Part shown: piece after piece, positions 50,302 to 62,125 of the stretch
How the letters are laid out: each line of letters begins with the position of its first letter
Position numbering within the stretch: the stretch's first letter is position 1
Origin: Diprion similis
Lineage: Eukaryota > Arthropoda > Insecta > Hymenoptera > Diprionidae
Length of the DNA: 64,000 nt
Assembly (NCBI RefSeq): GCF_021155765.1
Contig: NC_060105.1
Location: 2,294,001-2,358,000 of the forward strand
Direction of reading: 5' to 3'
Program-made: the position numbers and the translations under genes
The notes under the pieces: model-generated
The model's input: the letters and a program-made list of their open reading frames with translations, nothing else
Databases searched by the model: none
Told to the model about the DNA's origin: nothing

Positions 50302-52458
50302 TTACTTCGTCGCGGCTTGAGCAGTGATGGACTTTAATTGTTGTTTGTATTTTTCCGCCTCTTCTTCTTTTTTCATTAATTGCTTGCGATATTCGGCAGC
50401 TTGCCGACGGGCCTCGGCCAGTTGTTTGTTGAGCAATGCGATATCCATGACCTGTTCGACAGCACTGTCGCCGGAATTATCCTCCTCCGTAATCTCCTCA
50501 ATATCTTCGTTCAGCTGCAGTATAGTCGGCTCGACTGTTTTAACTGGCGACGCTATTTTACGCTGAAACGAACGGAAAACCTTCGTTTTAAATTTGATAT
50601 GCGAAACTTTGTCACGTCAAATATACTCATGGTAATATAAACCCGTTACCTTGGGTGCGGAAATGATATTTTTTGCTTGTGTCAGAGTCGGTTTGGAAGA
50701 AGTCGTGTTGGCGAGAGAAGCGAAAAATAACTTCCCAGCCTTATTGTCCATCGTGGTTCTCTTTAGTATATTCGGTCCTCGTGGCGTGAGGCTAGAATTA
50801 GCTTGTCCTAATATTTGATCCGCTCGAATGGCGATAACTTTCCGCGAAGAACCTCTTCTTCCCGTGACGTGTAACCGCTTCATCCCCATGTGTTGCGATC
50901 TCGTCAAATTAAGGGCTAACTTACCGGCTTCTGTTGGAATGAAAGAAAAACCGATAACGTGGTGAGTACTTACAATCGCTTACCGATAAATATTCATTCC
51001 AGGCCACTTACCAGTCAGTACTACAGTTTGCCCACTCTCCATAGCATTTTCTACTATAGTAGAATCATTGTCTACCGGTATCATGGTAATACCATGAGCC
51101 TGAAGTAACCGCAAGGGCTGCTCAACGCCAGCAATCATTTCAGCCCCCTCCTCCCCGTCCAAGTCTTCGTGACTCCGACTTTCGTTGTCATCCGTACCTA
51201 TCATTTCTCGTTCTTGTTCCTCGTCGCTAACCGACGGAACTCTGATTTGTTGGAATATCATTCTCTGTTTCTTTCCCGTTTGAGCTGAAGAAATAAAAGA
51301 CAACTTTATACGCAGTGTCTGACGGTTTTACAGTTTGATTTTCAACAAAACTCATTTTACCTGTTTGCAGCTTTCTTTTCTGCTGTTGCTGTTGCTGTTG
51401 CAGTTGCTGTTGTTCCTGCTGTTGTTGGAGTTCTAATTGTTGTTCCCGCTCTCTTTCTGCTTCAAGCTGCATTAAGCTGTGCGTCGCAACCTCCAGTTCT
51501 GCGGTACTAGCTTGATTCTGATGTTGGGGATTTTCTCCTAATATTTCTCGCTCCTGTTGAAGTACATCGACTAAATCGAGCCTATTATGCTCTAGAGCTA
51601 GGCTGATTGGTGTTTTGTCAAACTTGCTTGTCGCGTTTGCGTCAGCACCATGTTCCAACAAAACGTGCATAACTTCCGCATGTTCTCGTTCCACTGCCCA
51701 GTGAAGTGGCGTCATTTTCAACTGGACAAAGAGCATCAGGATAGTGGGTTTAACGTGGGTAGAAAATTCTTGAATTTCCTTACCATATCCCTGCTGTCTA
51801 CATCGGCGCCATAGTCAAGCAGCAGCTGCGCCATCTGATGATGTCCTTCGTACGCAGCCATGTGAAGTGGCGTACGATCAACCTTCGTCCTCGCATCTCT
51901 GGAGATTCCAGCTCTCAGTAATACTTCAGCCGTTTCTGTATGGTTATTTTGCGCAGCGAGGTGCAGGGCGCTTGTACCTAGCTGCAAATAGAGAACCAAT
52001 TACTTTACATAATCGTGCAGCAAATGGCTGGAGTAAGAGCGTAGTCTGGCTTTTGGCAGAAATCGGTTCGAGCATAGCTTACCCAATCCGTTGTGAACGG
52101 CGCGCCTCTGCACATCAGGTCTCGGACTGTTTCCGTATCTCCATTTCGTGCGCCAAGTAAAAGTTGCTTCCCTAGTTCGACTATTGACAAAGCCTCTTGC
52201 GACCTTGTGCGCTGCGGCCCGTCGCATGAAACGATCTCAACCTAGTAAACAACGGTCGCTGATTTACACGTTCAAGTTTTTGACAAGATAGATATATATG
52301 AAAAGTAGAAGATAGCTTAACGATAACACGTCTGCGTTGGTTCTGGACCATACAGATGAGAGGATGGAGAATCGTGAGGACTGATGGTAACTCACCGGAA
52401 TGAGAGTATCCGCATCGAGTCCTTCAATTTCATTGCCACATATACTTTCGGATTGCAT
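50302..52458 (-). CDS. GABPB1: GA-binding protein subunit beta (ankyrin-repeat partner of GABP alpha)
   Basis: Nuclear co-regulator that binds the ETS protein GABP alpha through ankyrin repeats and supplies dimerisation. Seven exons, all in phase, 531 residues: 52458-52396, 52241-52083, 51981-51784, 51721-51361, 51284-51012, 50930-50650, 50562-50302. Residues 1-40 are an N-terminal extension relative to human. Ankyrin repeats cover about 42-170 with signature blocks [31 protein letters not shown] and [17 protein letters not shown], near-identical to the human protein, and a partial repeat follows to about 195. Residues 233-254 are Gln-rich, from a CAG/CTG tract at about 51384-51425. The C-terminus (about 486-523) is a charged coiled coil ([19 protein letters not shown]), matching the vertebrate leucine zipper. 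The mid-part (261-445) is poorly conserved. Transcribed in the same direction as ARL13B, 1.3 kb away. Confidence 0.95.
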
Positions 52459-53754
52459 GATTGCGACTTCGTCCTAATCGTTGGCTCCCCAAGCCCTAGA
52501 ACCAAAGGGATTTGCGACTGTTGAAAAGATTTCCGTATCGTATTTTGAAAAATTTATCGCGATCCATTCCTCGGCACAAAATACATCCATGCGACCTTGT
52601 AATTTTCGTGTGTACGATAACCAGCGAATGGTAAGCGAAACAAGATTGTATCGATGTTAATAGAAGCGATGACATGTCTGGTTATGACCCCCAAAAAATA
52701 GTCGCGTTTATTTTTCGAAAATTTCATCTGTACAGGATGTTTTTATTTTGCCATCTCAGAAACAGAGATGAACTTCCTGTTCCTGTCCATTAAACGGAAG
52801 TCCCTTGTCATAGGCCCTGAGATTATCCACCGCTTAACAGACAGGCCTTGCGGCAAACTATCCTAGAACAATATTTACTTACAGGGGACACATTATTCTC
52901 GATTTTTAAACTATTTTACGACACTTTTCTAACAACCACACGCCGTTTATTGGGATTCTTACTTTCCACAGCCTTCTCAATTCATTCTCTTGCCACACAT
53001 TCAATGACATGGCGACCATTCCGCGGCCTTTTTATTCAACTTCAACCATAATCCTTTTCTACTATTTCGTTTATCACGTCCTTGCATTCGTTATACCTCC
53101 AGAAATTAACACAACTGCTGGGCAGATTTGCATTTTAATTCTATTTATATTTCATTAAAATTATCATTGTTTATCGCTATCGCCCAGCAGTCTCTAGGTG
53201 TTTAGTGGCGCCAGGCTAACTCGATGGGACGAAAATATAACTAACTAGTCATTTGCCGGTAAGGTAGGAATCTGTAAGGTCAGAGTTCGACGCAACCTCA
53301 ATCAACGCTGTCTGCGTGGGGATATTTCGAATCAAGTAGGTAAGAGTCTGATAAATTACTCGTGAAGAGATTAATCTTCTTGTACAAAAGTATATTTATA
53401 TTTCACTGTTTCACACATTACACACATGTATACATCGTAGTACTCACAAAATTATATTAAACTCTGATTCGTCTTGTTTTTCGAATCTCGTTAACGACGT
53501 CAGACTTTTGTACTATCTGAACTAACCAGTTAGAAAAATAGATAAATAAATAGATGTTACAAGGCACAGAATGATTCTGACTTTGATAAAATTACGGTTA
53601 TACAATAATGACTCTTATTATCTTTCACAATGTTTTCACCGCTAATTCCAGTGATACTGTAACAAAAATAAATTAGAACGCTGAAATTTTATACCAATTG
53701 CTCAGCAGTATTCAGCAATGCTTTGCTTGCATCCATTAGGCAGGGTTACTGCGA
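52459..53754. other. Gap between ARL13B 3' end and GABP beta start
   Basis: It should hold the GABP beta promoter/5' UTR on its left side and the ARL13B 3' UTR on its right. No coding exon or clear motif was seen. Confidence 0.4.
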
Positions 53755-55733
53755 CTACCGCTGGTCCTGAATTGTTGATATCGTTGCCTCAATTTTTGTC
53801 CTAGAAAAGTTATCTGGAGCTGTGAATGGCCGCGTGTTGGGCACTCCAGGTTTCAATTTCAGTGGGTTCAAAATAACTGTTTCCTGGCGATTATTCTCAG
53901 TCACTTGAAAGATCGTAGAGTCGCAGTCTGTTCGCTGTAGCACCAGATCAGGCTCGTCTGCTCGATCTCCAATGGGCATAGGTGTTGTCTTATTCGTACA
54001 CGTAGCAAGCAGTCTTCTCAGAGGTATTATTTTCCCATTTGTACCTGTCGGAATGAGGTCAGATTGTATCGAATCTCAAAAAACAACCATCGCTGTTCAC
54101 ATCGCCGGCACTTACCATTCTTTACACTATTCGATGATCCGGATAGTTTCTGTAGCATACAAAACCAAATGAAGATTAATAGGCATATATTGAGTCAAGA
54201 TATTGCGGAATACAAAGAATCGAATAACCCTTACATTTTGTTTTAACAAACTATGTATTGGTTTGAACGGATCAGAGTTCATAGATTCAGTCTTTGACGG
54301 TGTTGGAGACGAGGTGATCGACCTCGCTGAAAACCCGTTACGGATTGGTGGCTCGCTTTTGATTTGGCTGTTAAGCGTTTGATAATTCTTCATTATTGTG
54401 TTCAGCAACCATCTGCAATACATATGAATATTAATCTTTTGATAACTATAACAGGTTCAGTCAAATTTTGGTCAAATTTGATTGAGTGAAAACTGACTTG
54501 TAACCATTGATAATCCCCTCTGTACTTTTTCGGGACTTTGCCATGGCATAGAAACAGGAACAAGTTTCTACCCGAGTGGGACAACGCATCGCATTTGCCA
54601 CACGCTCGACATCTAAATTCTCAACCAGATCCAATTCATCTAGTGCTCCATCCAAATCTTGCTTGTTAGCTAACCTGTTACAGTAATAAAAACCATAGTG
54701 AGGATGAACAAGTTTCGATATTATGCAGCTCAAATACAGTGGAACATTTATTTGTCATGCGTAGCGATAGAATTTTCAAAGAATGGTAGAAGCTGGTGAA
54801 TTTATTTAATAAACACAGGTGCTGAAAACAGATTTTACACGTTCAACCGTAGACTACTTGATAAATATTCAGTCTTTTGGTTGTAAGCTGCTAGTAATAT
54901 GTTTGTTTGCCAACTGATATCTGGTGCATTTGCGCATTTCAGCATATAGAATTTTTGGAATTTTTGGAACTTGTGGAAAGTGCATAAATATAAAAAATTT
55001 GTCAGACAAAGTAGTTGAACGTGTGGAGTAGATTAACAACAGTGAATATATAATTGTATACTGATTTACGCATGTATTGTTCTCACAGTAATAACGGTTT
55101 GCCTGAAACATTTTCATGCGATATTAAATCTCGGAGAATAATTCGATTCTCTGTAAGACGGGAGGTATCGCTAGCATCGACGACATAGACGAGGCCATGC
55201 ACCTAGAATTGTTTAGAAAACAAGTAGTAGACTTTGCTTAGGAATGCTTTGTATTTTCATCAGCTGACAATGTGTTTGAAGTCAAAGCCAATATTGCTAA
55301 AAATGGTTGTACTTACGTCGTTGTAGTACCTCGGCCATATCGATCGAATTTGTGGGCTTCCGCCGAGGTCGTAAACCTTAACGTTGCACGATTTGTGTTT
55401 CAAGGATATCGTGCGGAACCCCATTGTAGGTACAACGTTTTGGTCCAGATCTGAATGGAGGAAAAGAACGTTGGTTTCGGTTAATTGTAAAATTGATCAT
55501 CGATCTAGTTGTGGATAATTACCTCCAACTATTCGATTCAAAATTAGCGTTTTTCCCGCACCGTCGAGTCCGACGAAAAGTATGACAATGTTTCTGGAAG
55601 TAAAATTTTGTTAAATCTATGTTGCCCACAATTTCAATTTTCGATCATCGAAACACTCTTTTTTCAATACTTGCTTTTCATTCCGCGGTTTTCTGCGAAA
55701 TTTTCTCAACACCGCACGAATGCAATTTCCCAT
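53755..55733 (-). CDS. ARL13B: ADP-ribosylation factor-like protein 13B
   Basis: Small GTPase of the ciliary membrane, required for axoneme structure and lipidated-cargo traffic. Eight exons in phase, 358 residues: 55733-55657, 55593-55523, 55450-55317, 55202-55087, 54674-54498, 54412-54235, 54149-54116, 54044-53755. P-loop GLDGAGKT is at 34-41, switch I PTMGF at 57-61 with Thr58, DLGG at 77-80, and NKQD at 136-139. After DLGG comes Ser81 where Arf proteins have the catalytic Gln; human ARL13B also lacks Gln there. The WLLNTIMKNYQTLNSQIK segment and SDPFKPI match the post-GTPase part of ARL13B. The start MGNCIRAVLRK offers Gly2 and Cys4 as lipidation sites and has a good context (AACATGG). 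An in-frame upstream Met at 55931 would add 66 residues and is less likely. The exon 1 donor is GTGTTT, the weakest joint. The C-terminal tail is shorter than in vertebrates and I see no RVxP motif. Confidence 0.93.
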
Positions 55734-56159
55734 GTTAGATTGATTGCTTTTGTTCGTAGCGTCTATAACCTCATTACCATGCAATTTGTTCAACGATGTT
55801 TGTTGTTTTGACAGAATGGGTTTGACGTATGCCGTCTGTGAGCATAGATTCGTAATCCCAAGAAATTTTTTTCCACTGGTAGATGGCGCAACACGTGGAT
55901 TCCGAATTCTCGGTAAGTGTGTGAACATCATGTTGATCTGTACTCTGTCGGTAAGTTTGTGTGCATCAAATAGCAGCAGGTTTGACTCGGTTCCAATAAC
56001 AAGTGTAGGATCAATGTATACATAGATCTCTTCATTGTGTTTTATTTAAACAAGTTTAGTTTAAGTATATGGTAGTAAACAATTTTTGCATATTATTATA
56101 CAGTAGTTAATAATAATGTATATTCATATATGTATATTTCGATTGAACAGTGCCACTGA
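55734..56159. promoter_or_regulatory. Upstream region of ARL13B
   Basis: Presumed promoter by position. A degenerate palindrome ATTACCATGCAAT (about 55773-55785) sits about 40 bases from the start codon; it resembles an X-box but has a broken right half-site. Confidence 0.3.
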
Positions 56160-56408
56160 CTAAAGATACTTAGGCCCGATATATTTTGTTTCGTAAAGGC
56201 CAATTAATTCAACGACAGACTCCTCGTTGAACGATTCGACACCTGATAAAGAAACAATCAACTCGATCTCTTTGTGTTCTATGTGATTTTTTGCAAACCA
56301 AACTGCAACGCAAAAGGTCCAGCCCTTTACCTTTGGCGCTAGTTTATAGCAACAGATTATGCATTTATCTATAAAATAGTGGGAAATTAAATTTTTGCAA
56401 TTTTGCAT
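56160..56408 (-). CDS. Small hypothetical ORF, possibly a terminal exon
   Basis: The frame codes for 82 residues from Met at 56408 (starting MQNCKNLISHYFIDKCII) to a TAG. It is open upstream to about 56465 without another ATG, so it may instead be a last exon entered at an AACAG acceptor near 56439. It is rich in Ile, Glu, Lys and aromatic residues (KGWTFCVAVWFAKNH, ESFNEESVVELIGLYE), and reads more like protein than nearby random ORFs, with a mixed hydrophobic/acidic pattern. I do not recognise the family. It lies between the ARL13B start and the CCHamide-1 stop on the same strand. Confidence 0.3.
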   Translation of the reverse strand: MQNCKNLISHYFIDKCIICCYKLAPKVKGWTFCVAVWFAKNHIEHKEIELIVSLSGVESFNEESVVELIGLYETKYIGPKYL

Positions 56409-57194
56409 GTATCGAACCCTGTCTTCCAGATCGTTCTTGTTTCTGTTCGTTAACTTTTTCAACACGATTCACGTGACTTGATGGCACGTCCACACTTCAA
56501 TTCTCTTTATATATTTCAACATCATTTATTCAAGACTTCACATAAATTGCCGGCAGAAATCTTCCAGACGCGTATTGTATAAATCAATTGATCAGACGAA
56601 CAACGGAGCTGGAGAATCTCGTTGTTAATGAAATTATAGCAATTACAACATGTTTTCATTTTCATCTAATTTCGGAAAACGAAACACAGAAATTTCAAAT
56701 CAAGTTCGAAATTCTGCTCTACAATATTTATCCGTTAATATGAGCCAAGAATGAACTGTCACCGTACACTGCATGTGTATAGTTGTAGAAGACTTCACTC
56801 CGTCCGTTTTTATAATACTTGAAATATTGTTTCTTGTTTATAATATGGTATTCATGATTATCACCCATAATTTAGTAATTCCTAAACTCCGTACGTGAAC
56901 GGAATATTCTTCTAAAACGAAAAAACGGCTGAAAAAAGAAGAAAAACCAACAACAATCAAATCTACCATTCACGTGCAATATACAAGAATACAACCCGCT
57001 TTCCTTTAATTAAATACAAATTACACGCCTGCGGAACACCTTTAAGTTGACATAATGAATAACAATTCACAATAATAATACTTCAATATAGCAACAATAT
57101 TATAACTTGTCAATAAATAAATTTATAATTTTTTTCTTTCATAAATAAAACATGCCGTCGGTAGTCGCGTTGCGTTAGCCGTGTCTCCATTTTC
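56409..57194. other. AT-rich gap, probable CCHamide-1 3' UTR
   Basis: There is no supported exon. The AT-rich DNA directly after the CCHamide-1 stop codon should include its 3' UTR; I did not find a clear minus-strand polyadenylation hexamer. Confidence 0.35.
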
Positions 57195-57532
57195 TTACTT
57201 CAATTTTCCAGCTGCTCCATTCTGGAAGAGAAAAAACATTATTCATTAAAATAAGAATCTACGTTGATATTGATATACTGTCATCCGAAAACACTTACCA
57301 AAATCTTGAATAATCTCAGCTTGTGCGATTGTCCGATCGGTTTGAAGTGGCTATTGGACGGTGGTAAAAGGACCAATTCATCGTCGTCCGAAATGTCTCG
57401 CGATTCCAAAACCTGCTCTCGTACCTCGCGTGACATTACCCGGGGAACAACGACCTCGTCGCGTATTTCCTCCTCGTCCTCCTCTTCCTCGTCGTCATCG
57501 TCGTCGTTCTCCACCTCCACTTCGTCCCTGTA

Positions 57533-57587
<55 letters not shown>

Positions 57588-60500
57588 TAGTGAGAAAGTA
57601 AATCACATGTCAACGAACGACAACATAACGTTGCACATATATTTGATTGAATATCGAAAATCAAACGGATTATGGTAAAAGTATAGAGCAAAATTATCAC
57701 CCGGGCGGGATGAAATTCCGAGTTTGAAAAGTTCTGAGAGCGCCTAATTTAGAATTATTTTGTAACGAAACTTGAAGTAAAGAAATCAGACTTTGCAGAA
57801 ACAAGAAAGTTTCGAATTGTCGGAAAGCCGACGGCTCAAAGTTCCGAATCGCAAGATTCCGATAATTCAAGTTACGATAAAGCAAAATTCCGAAAATTCA
57901 AAATTCGATTTAGATTAAAAATTCGAAAATTAAAATATACCACAGAGCGTAATTTAATCAACGAATGGGTATAAAAAATGAGAAAAACCGTTGACCAGGA
58001 TTCCAAACGTAATAATATCGAAAATCCAAAAGAAAGGATGATTTTTAAATTTTTTCATTTTCGCACTTTCGGAATTTTGAGGATCGGCTTTCGTCCATTC
58101 AAAGTTCCGACGTTTCGCCAGGAAAAAAATCGGAATTCGGCGCCCTCGTGAGTTTTGAAATTCGGAATATCCACCCCGCTCATTATTACCGTCTGAGGGG
58201 CTTCGCGATTTCGACCGCTGAAGAAGGTCCGACGTCGTTAGAGCCCCAGCTGCGAGCGTGCCCTCGGCCTTTATTCGAGTTGTACCAATTTTCTTGGAAT
58301 TCTTGCGGCCCTGCGGGGGCGGAAAGCTGGCGTGTAACGAGGCGCGAAAGCACCCACCGATCCTGCAGGGACTGACCAGCAGCTTCGTTTCCAGGACCGC
58401 CTGCAAGCGCTGGACGTTCGTCGTTCTCCGGACGGTTACCAGCCGGGTAATTATAGCCGCTTCTTTTTCCATGAGCTGTATAATTGCCGCAATAACATTT
58501 AGCCTCGCGTTGCAGATCAAAGTTTTCTCAAAATAATTTTCAAGCTCAGGCTCGCAAGGTGAAATTTCTCTTTTCGATGGAAAATGAAAGTAGGGTAGGT
58601 ATAATGAATCTGAAGCAATGCCTACCGCCCCAACACGAGTGTCCGTAGCTGAGACAGGAGCCTGAAAATAAAGAAAGAAAAAACGTGAGGGAATCAGTCG
58701 GTATTAGAGAGAGAATTGATCCATCTTTCGCCTCAAAGGGCTTCGAAATTAAATCATAAAATGCCAGAAAGCCAAAAGTGGGTGTCAATACTTCTCATAT
58801 TTCGTCATATTATTACAGAGGGTATATTACGGGGGCTTGAAATTTTGCGAAATATTTCATACGGCTGGATCATATTGACAATCGGACACGCTTTACGGGT
58901 CCGTAGATTTCCGTTGTATAATTTCTGATCCCGCAAGCATAGAAGCGCGCACACGTCGCATAAATTATATATCCAAGCACAACAAAAGCTCTGGAAATAT
59001 ATCCTTAAGCCTAAAGCACGTACCTTATACGGTTGAACCAGAGCTTAATTAATTTCCCGACAGTTGGCAAGCTCAGGTAGCAGGGCAATTTACAATTAGA
59101 TAAATTATGTAGGTCCGTTTTTCAACGGACTGTTTTCGCCTCCTACAGTTCCACTTCCAGAACAATTTCAATTCCCTGCGACCTTTCTCGCCATATTATG
59201 AAATACGAAAAATCATCTGAGCGGATAATCTTGTGTCCCCGATATCGAGCAAAAAAAGAAAAAAAATTCTACGACCGATTGTATAAACGCTTCGCGTTAC
59301 GTAATTGTGAAATTAATTGATGCCAATCGAGACAATAATTATTTTCTAATAATTAATGACACCCTCGAGTCGGTACGTTGATGTTTCGGTGTTTGCGTTA
59401 CTGTAACCACCCTGGGAACGAAGAACCCTTCGCTATCACCGGATACATCTGCAAGCTCACATAAGTTTTATACACACAGAAGCCGTGAATGTGACTCGGC
59501 TGTGTTGGCATTCAATCGCAAATATTTGCAGAATCTCATCGACTCAAACATCGGCTCTCTCTCTCTCTCTCTGTCTCTCTCCCTCTAGGTATATATATAT
59601 ATAATATATACCTATATAGGGTGTGCCTAAACTGGCTGTCCTACGGACAGTACGCGAACCCAACAGGTGGTTGGTTGGTTTACTAATTTATTGAGTGTGT
59701 TTGTAGTTCGGCTGTTGGTGCACAGCAACCTTATGCAAAATTTTTTGCCACGCAAATTTTGGCATTTCTTACATTTTTCCGTTCCCCCCCTCCCTGAAAA
59801 TTACAATTTCCGGTAATGTAAACGTTGTTACATTGTATGATAATAACTGCGCTGTCTGCAATCCTGTATGTGCAACGAATAGAAGCCGAATATACATATA
59901 TATGGTTTCATATTATAAAAGTTTGCACTGCGGATAGTGTATAAACATATATATAGAGTATAAAAACTGAGCATATACCGATTATATGATACATATAATG
60001 CAAAGTATCCGCAGCGATCCTGGACGGCGAACGCATATTATGCATATAAAGATATCGCAAGGAACATCCTGTTACGAAGTTGTAGTTACACGCCATTATT
60101 TTAGCTATATATAGCCATGAGAAAATTGTTTAAACAAACTTTTTCCTTTATCGAGTTTAATGCTGAAGCTAATATTTTAACGACTTAAACGCTGGTTCAA
60201 ACCAATTGCATCTGCAAATACGCGATTTTTCAGCAAAATTTTTCTCGTGAAAACAAAAACGGGATCCTAATTAATCCCGTAATTATCCTACAATTTTCCA
60301 CCGCGGATTTGCGTATTATTTTGACACCTTCAAATTCTTACCTTCGGGATTATTAGAAAAATATAAGTATATATAACAAGAAAATATTTATAAAATAATA
60401 TATATCTATATAAACGTAACGTAATTCATTCGTTAATTTGCACTCGGAGGCAGAATCGCGTTTGTAGATTCGCAATCATCCTCTCTAGTTCGAAACCAGC

Positions 60501-62091
60501 GGACCGTAGAGACGAGACTCGTGCATCCATTGCACGTCTGTTTGAATGAGTTGATTTTTGATTAGCATCTCTTGATAATGTTCTTTCAATTTTATTCCTT
60601 ACATTTTTCCGAATAATATTAATATTTCTGCTTGTACAATTTTTTTTCTCCTTTTTTTTCCGACCATATACCTGTAACCGTAAATAGCGCCTTACATTTA
60701 CACGCATGGAACTGTGTAAATAAGGTAAAACGCAAATGTTTGATTTACCCGTGTTTGTGTGTGCATTTCGGTTCTCTCGACTCGCCGATGTAATTCATAT
60801 TCTGCAGGTCATATTTGCACGAAAGATTCGTTTGACGATGAAGCGAAACTTTCCGTTACAGCTTTCCGATTCCGACAGAGACTGTCTATTATTATAATTA
60901 TTATTATTAAAAGCTATCACGGTCTTCCACATCCCCGATAATTATTATTACACATGCAGGTATGCCCTTATAATATCGACGAACAAGTACATATTGCGAT
61001 TTCAAGAGGGTTTTGATTTCGAACGTCACATCGGCTCGCTCACTCGAAGCTTGAGGAGCGCGTTCGAAAATTAGTCGTATTAATTAAACAGGCCATTAAG
61101 TAATTGGGCGAACGCAACCCCCCGAGGGGCGAACCGTTATACGTACGCACTTCAATTAGAAATAGAAATATGTGTCATTTCGTGTGACATGCGTTGGCTA
61201 GAAGAAGAAAAGGTGACGAGCAGTATAATAACGACAATAAACGTTTTGCAATAAAAAAAAAAAAAAAAGGCAAGCAAAGTAAGTTTAACGAAAAATAAGC
61301 GCAGTAATCAAGTAAATCTGGCGTAAAAAATGAAAAAAAAATAAAATTATCACGTATACGGCTAATATACATTGAATTCGAGGAGAGAATTATAGTTATA
61401 TGTATATGTGAGTGTGATGTAGATCGAAATAACAAAGGTGCCGGTACGAGGCGTGCATACGTCACACGTCGCGCTTCAAACACCGGGTCGGATTAATGGT
61501 CTATTCTAATTATTTGTTTTATTTTTCAACGGTTGATCGAGTGGCCATCGCTATACGCATGCAGCTACCGGCTACAAGCGGTCTAAGTCAAGGTAAATAT
61601 AAATTTTACGGCTCAAGTATTAATCTGAGGCTAAGCGGGGGAGAATCGCGTTCTAAATCCCCGAGGATCATCCTTTCGGTTTTGTTTATCGGCCGCAATC
61701 AGTGAGCCTCTCTCGATCCTTCTGCGGGTCACGCTCAATATTCATATCTAATTTCACGAAATCGGCAAGCCGTGTTTACAACAACGCGATGATGCGAGTG
61801 ATCGAAGCGTTAAACCGAAATTCTATGTATATCCTTGATTTAACGTTATTTAAATAGAGATATCCGCGATATCAACCGCGCAATTTATGAAACTCGTCGT
61901 CGCCTGATTTCGCGGAAACAATTGTGTCGATGATGATCGATACATGGAATTCAAATTGACTCATATATCTCGGTATATAAAATGTCTACGTATCTAGTAC
62001 GTATTCGTATTTATTTAAATAAACTCCCTAAACTCTCACGTGCGTTTTTGGAAATTTGAAATTAGCTTAATTACCCGCCTAATTTTTGAAC

Positions 62092-62125
<34 letters not shown>

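Noticed and set aside
55773..55785. X-box for ARL13B
   Set aside because: ATTACCATGCAAT has a good left half-site but the right half lacks the RRNRAC pattern at any allowed spacing.
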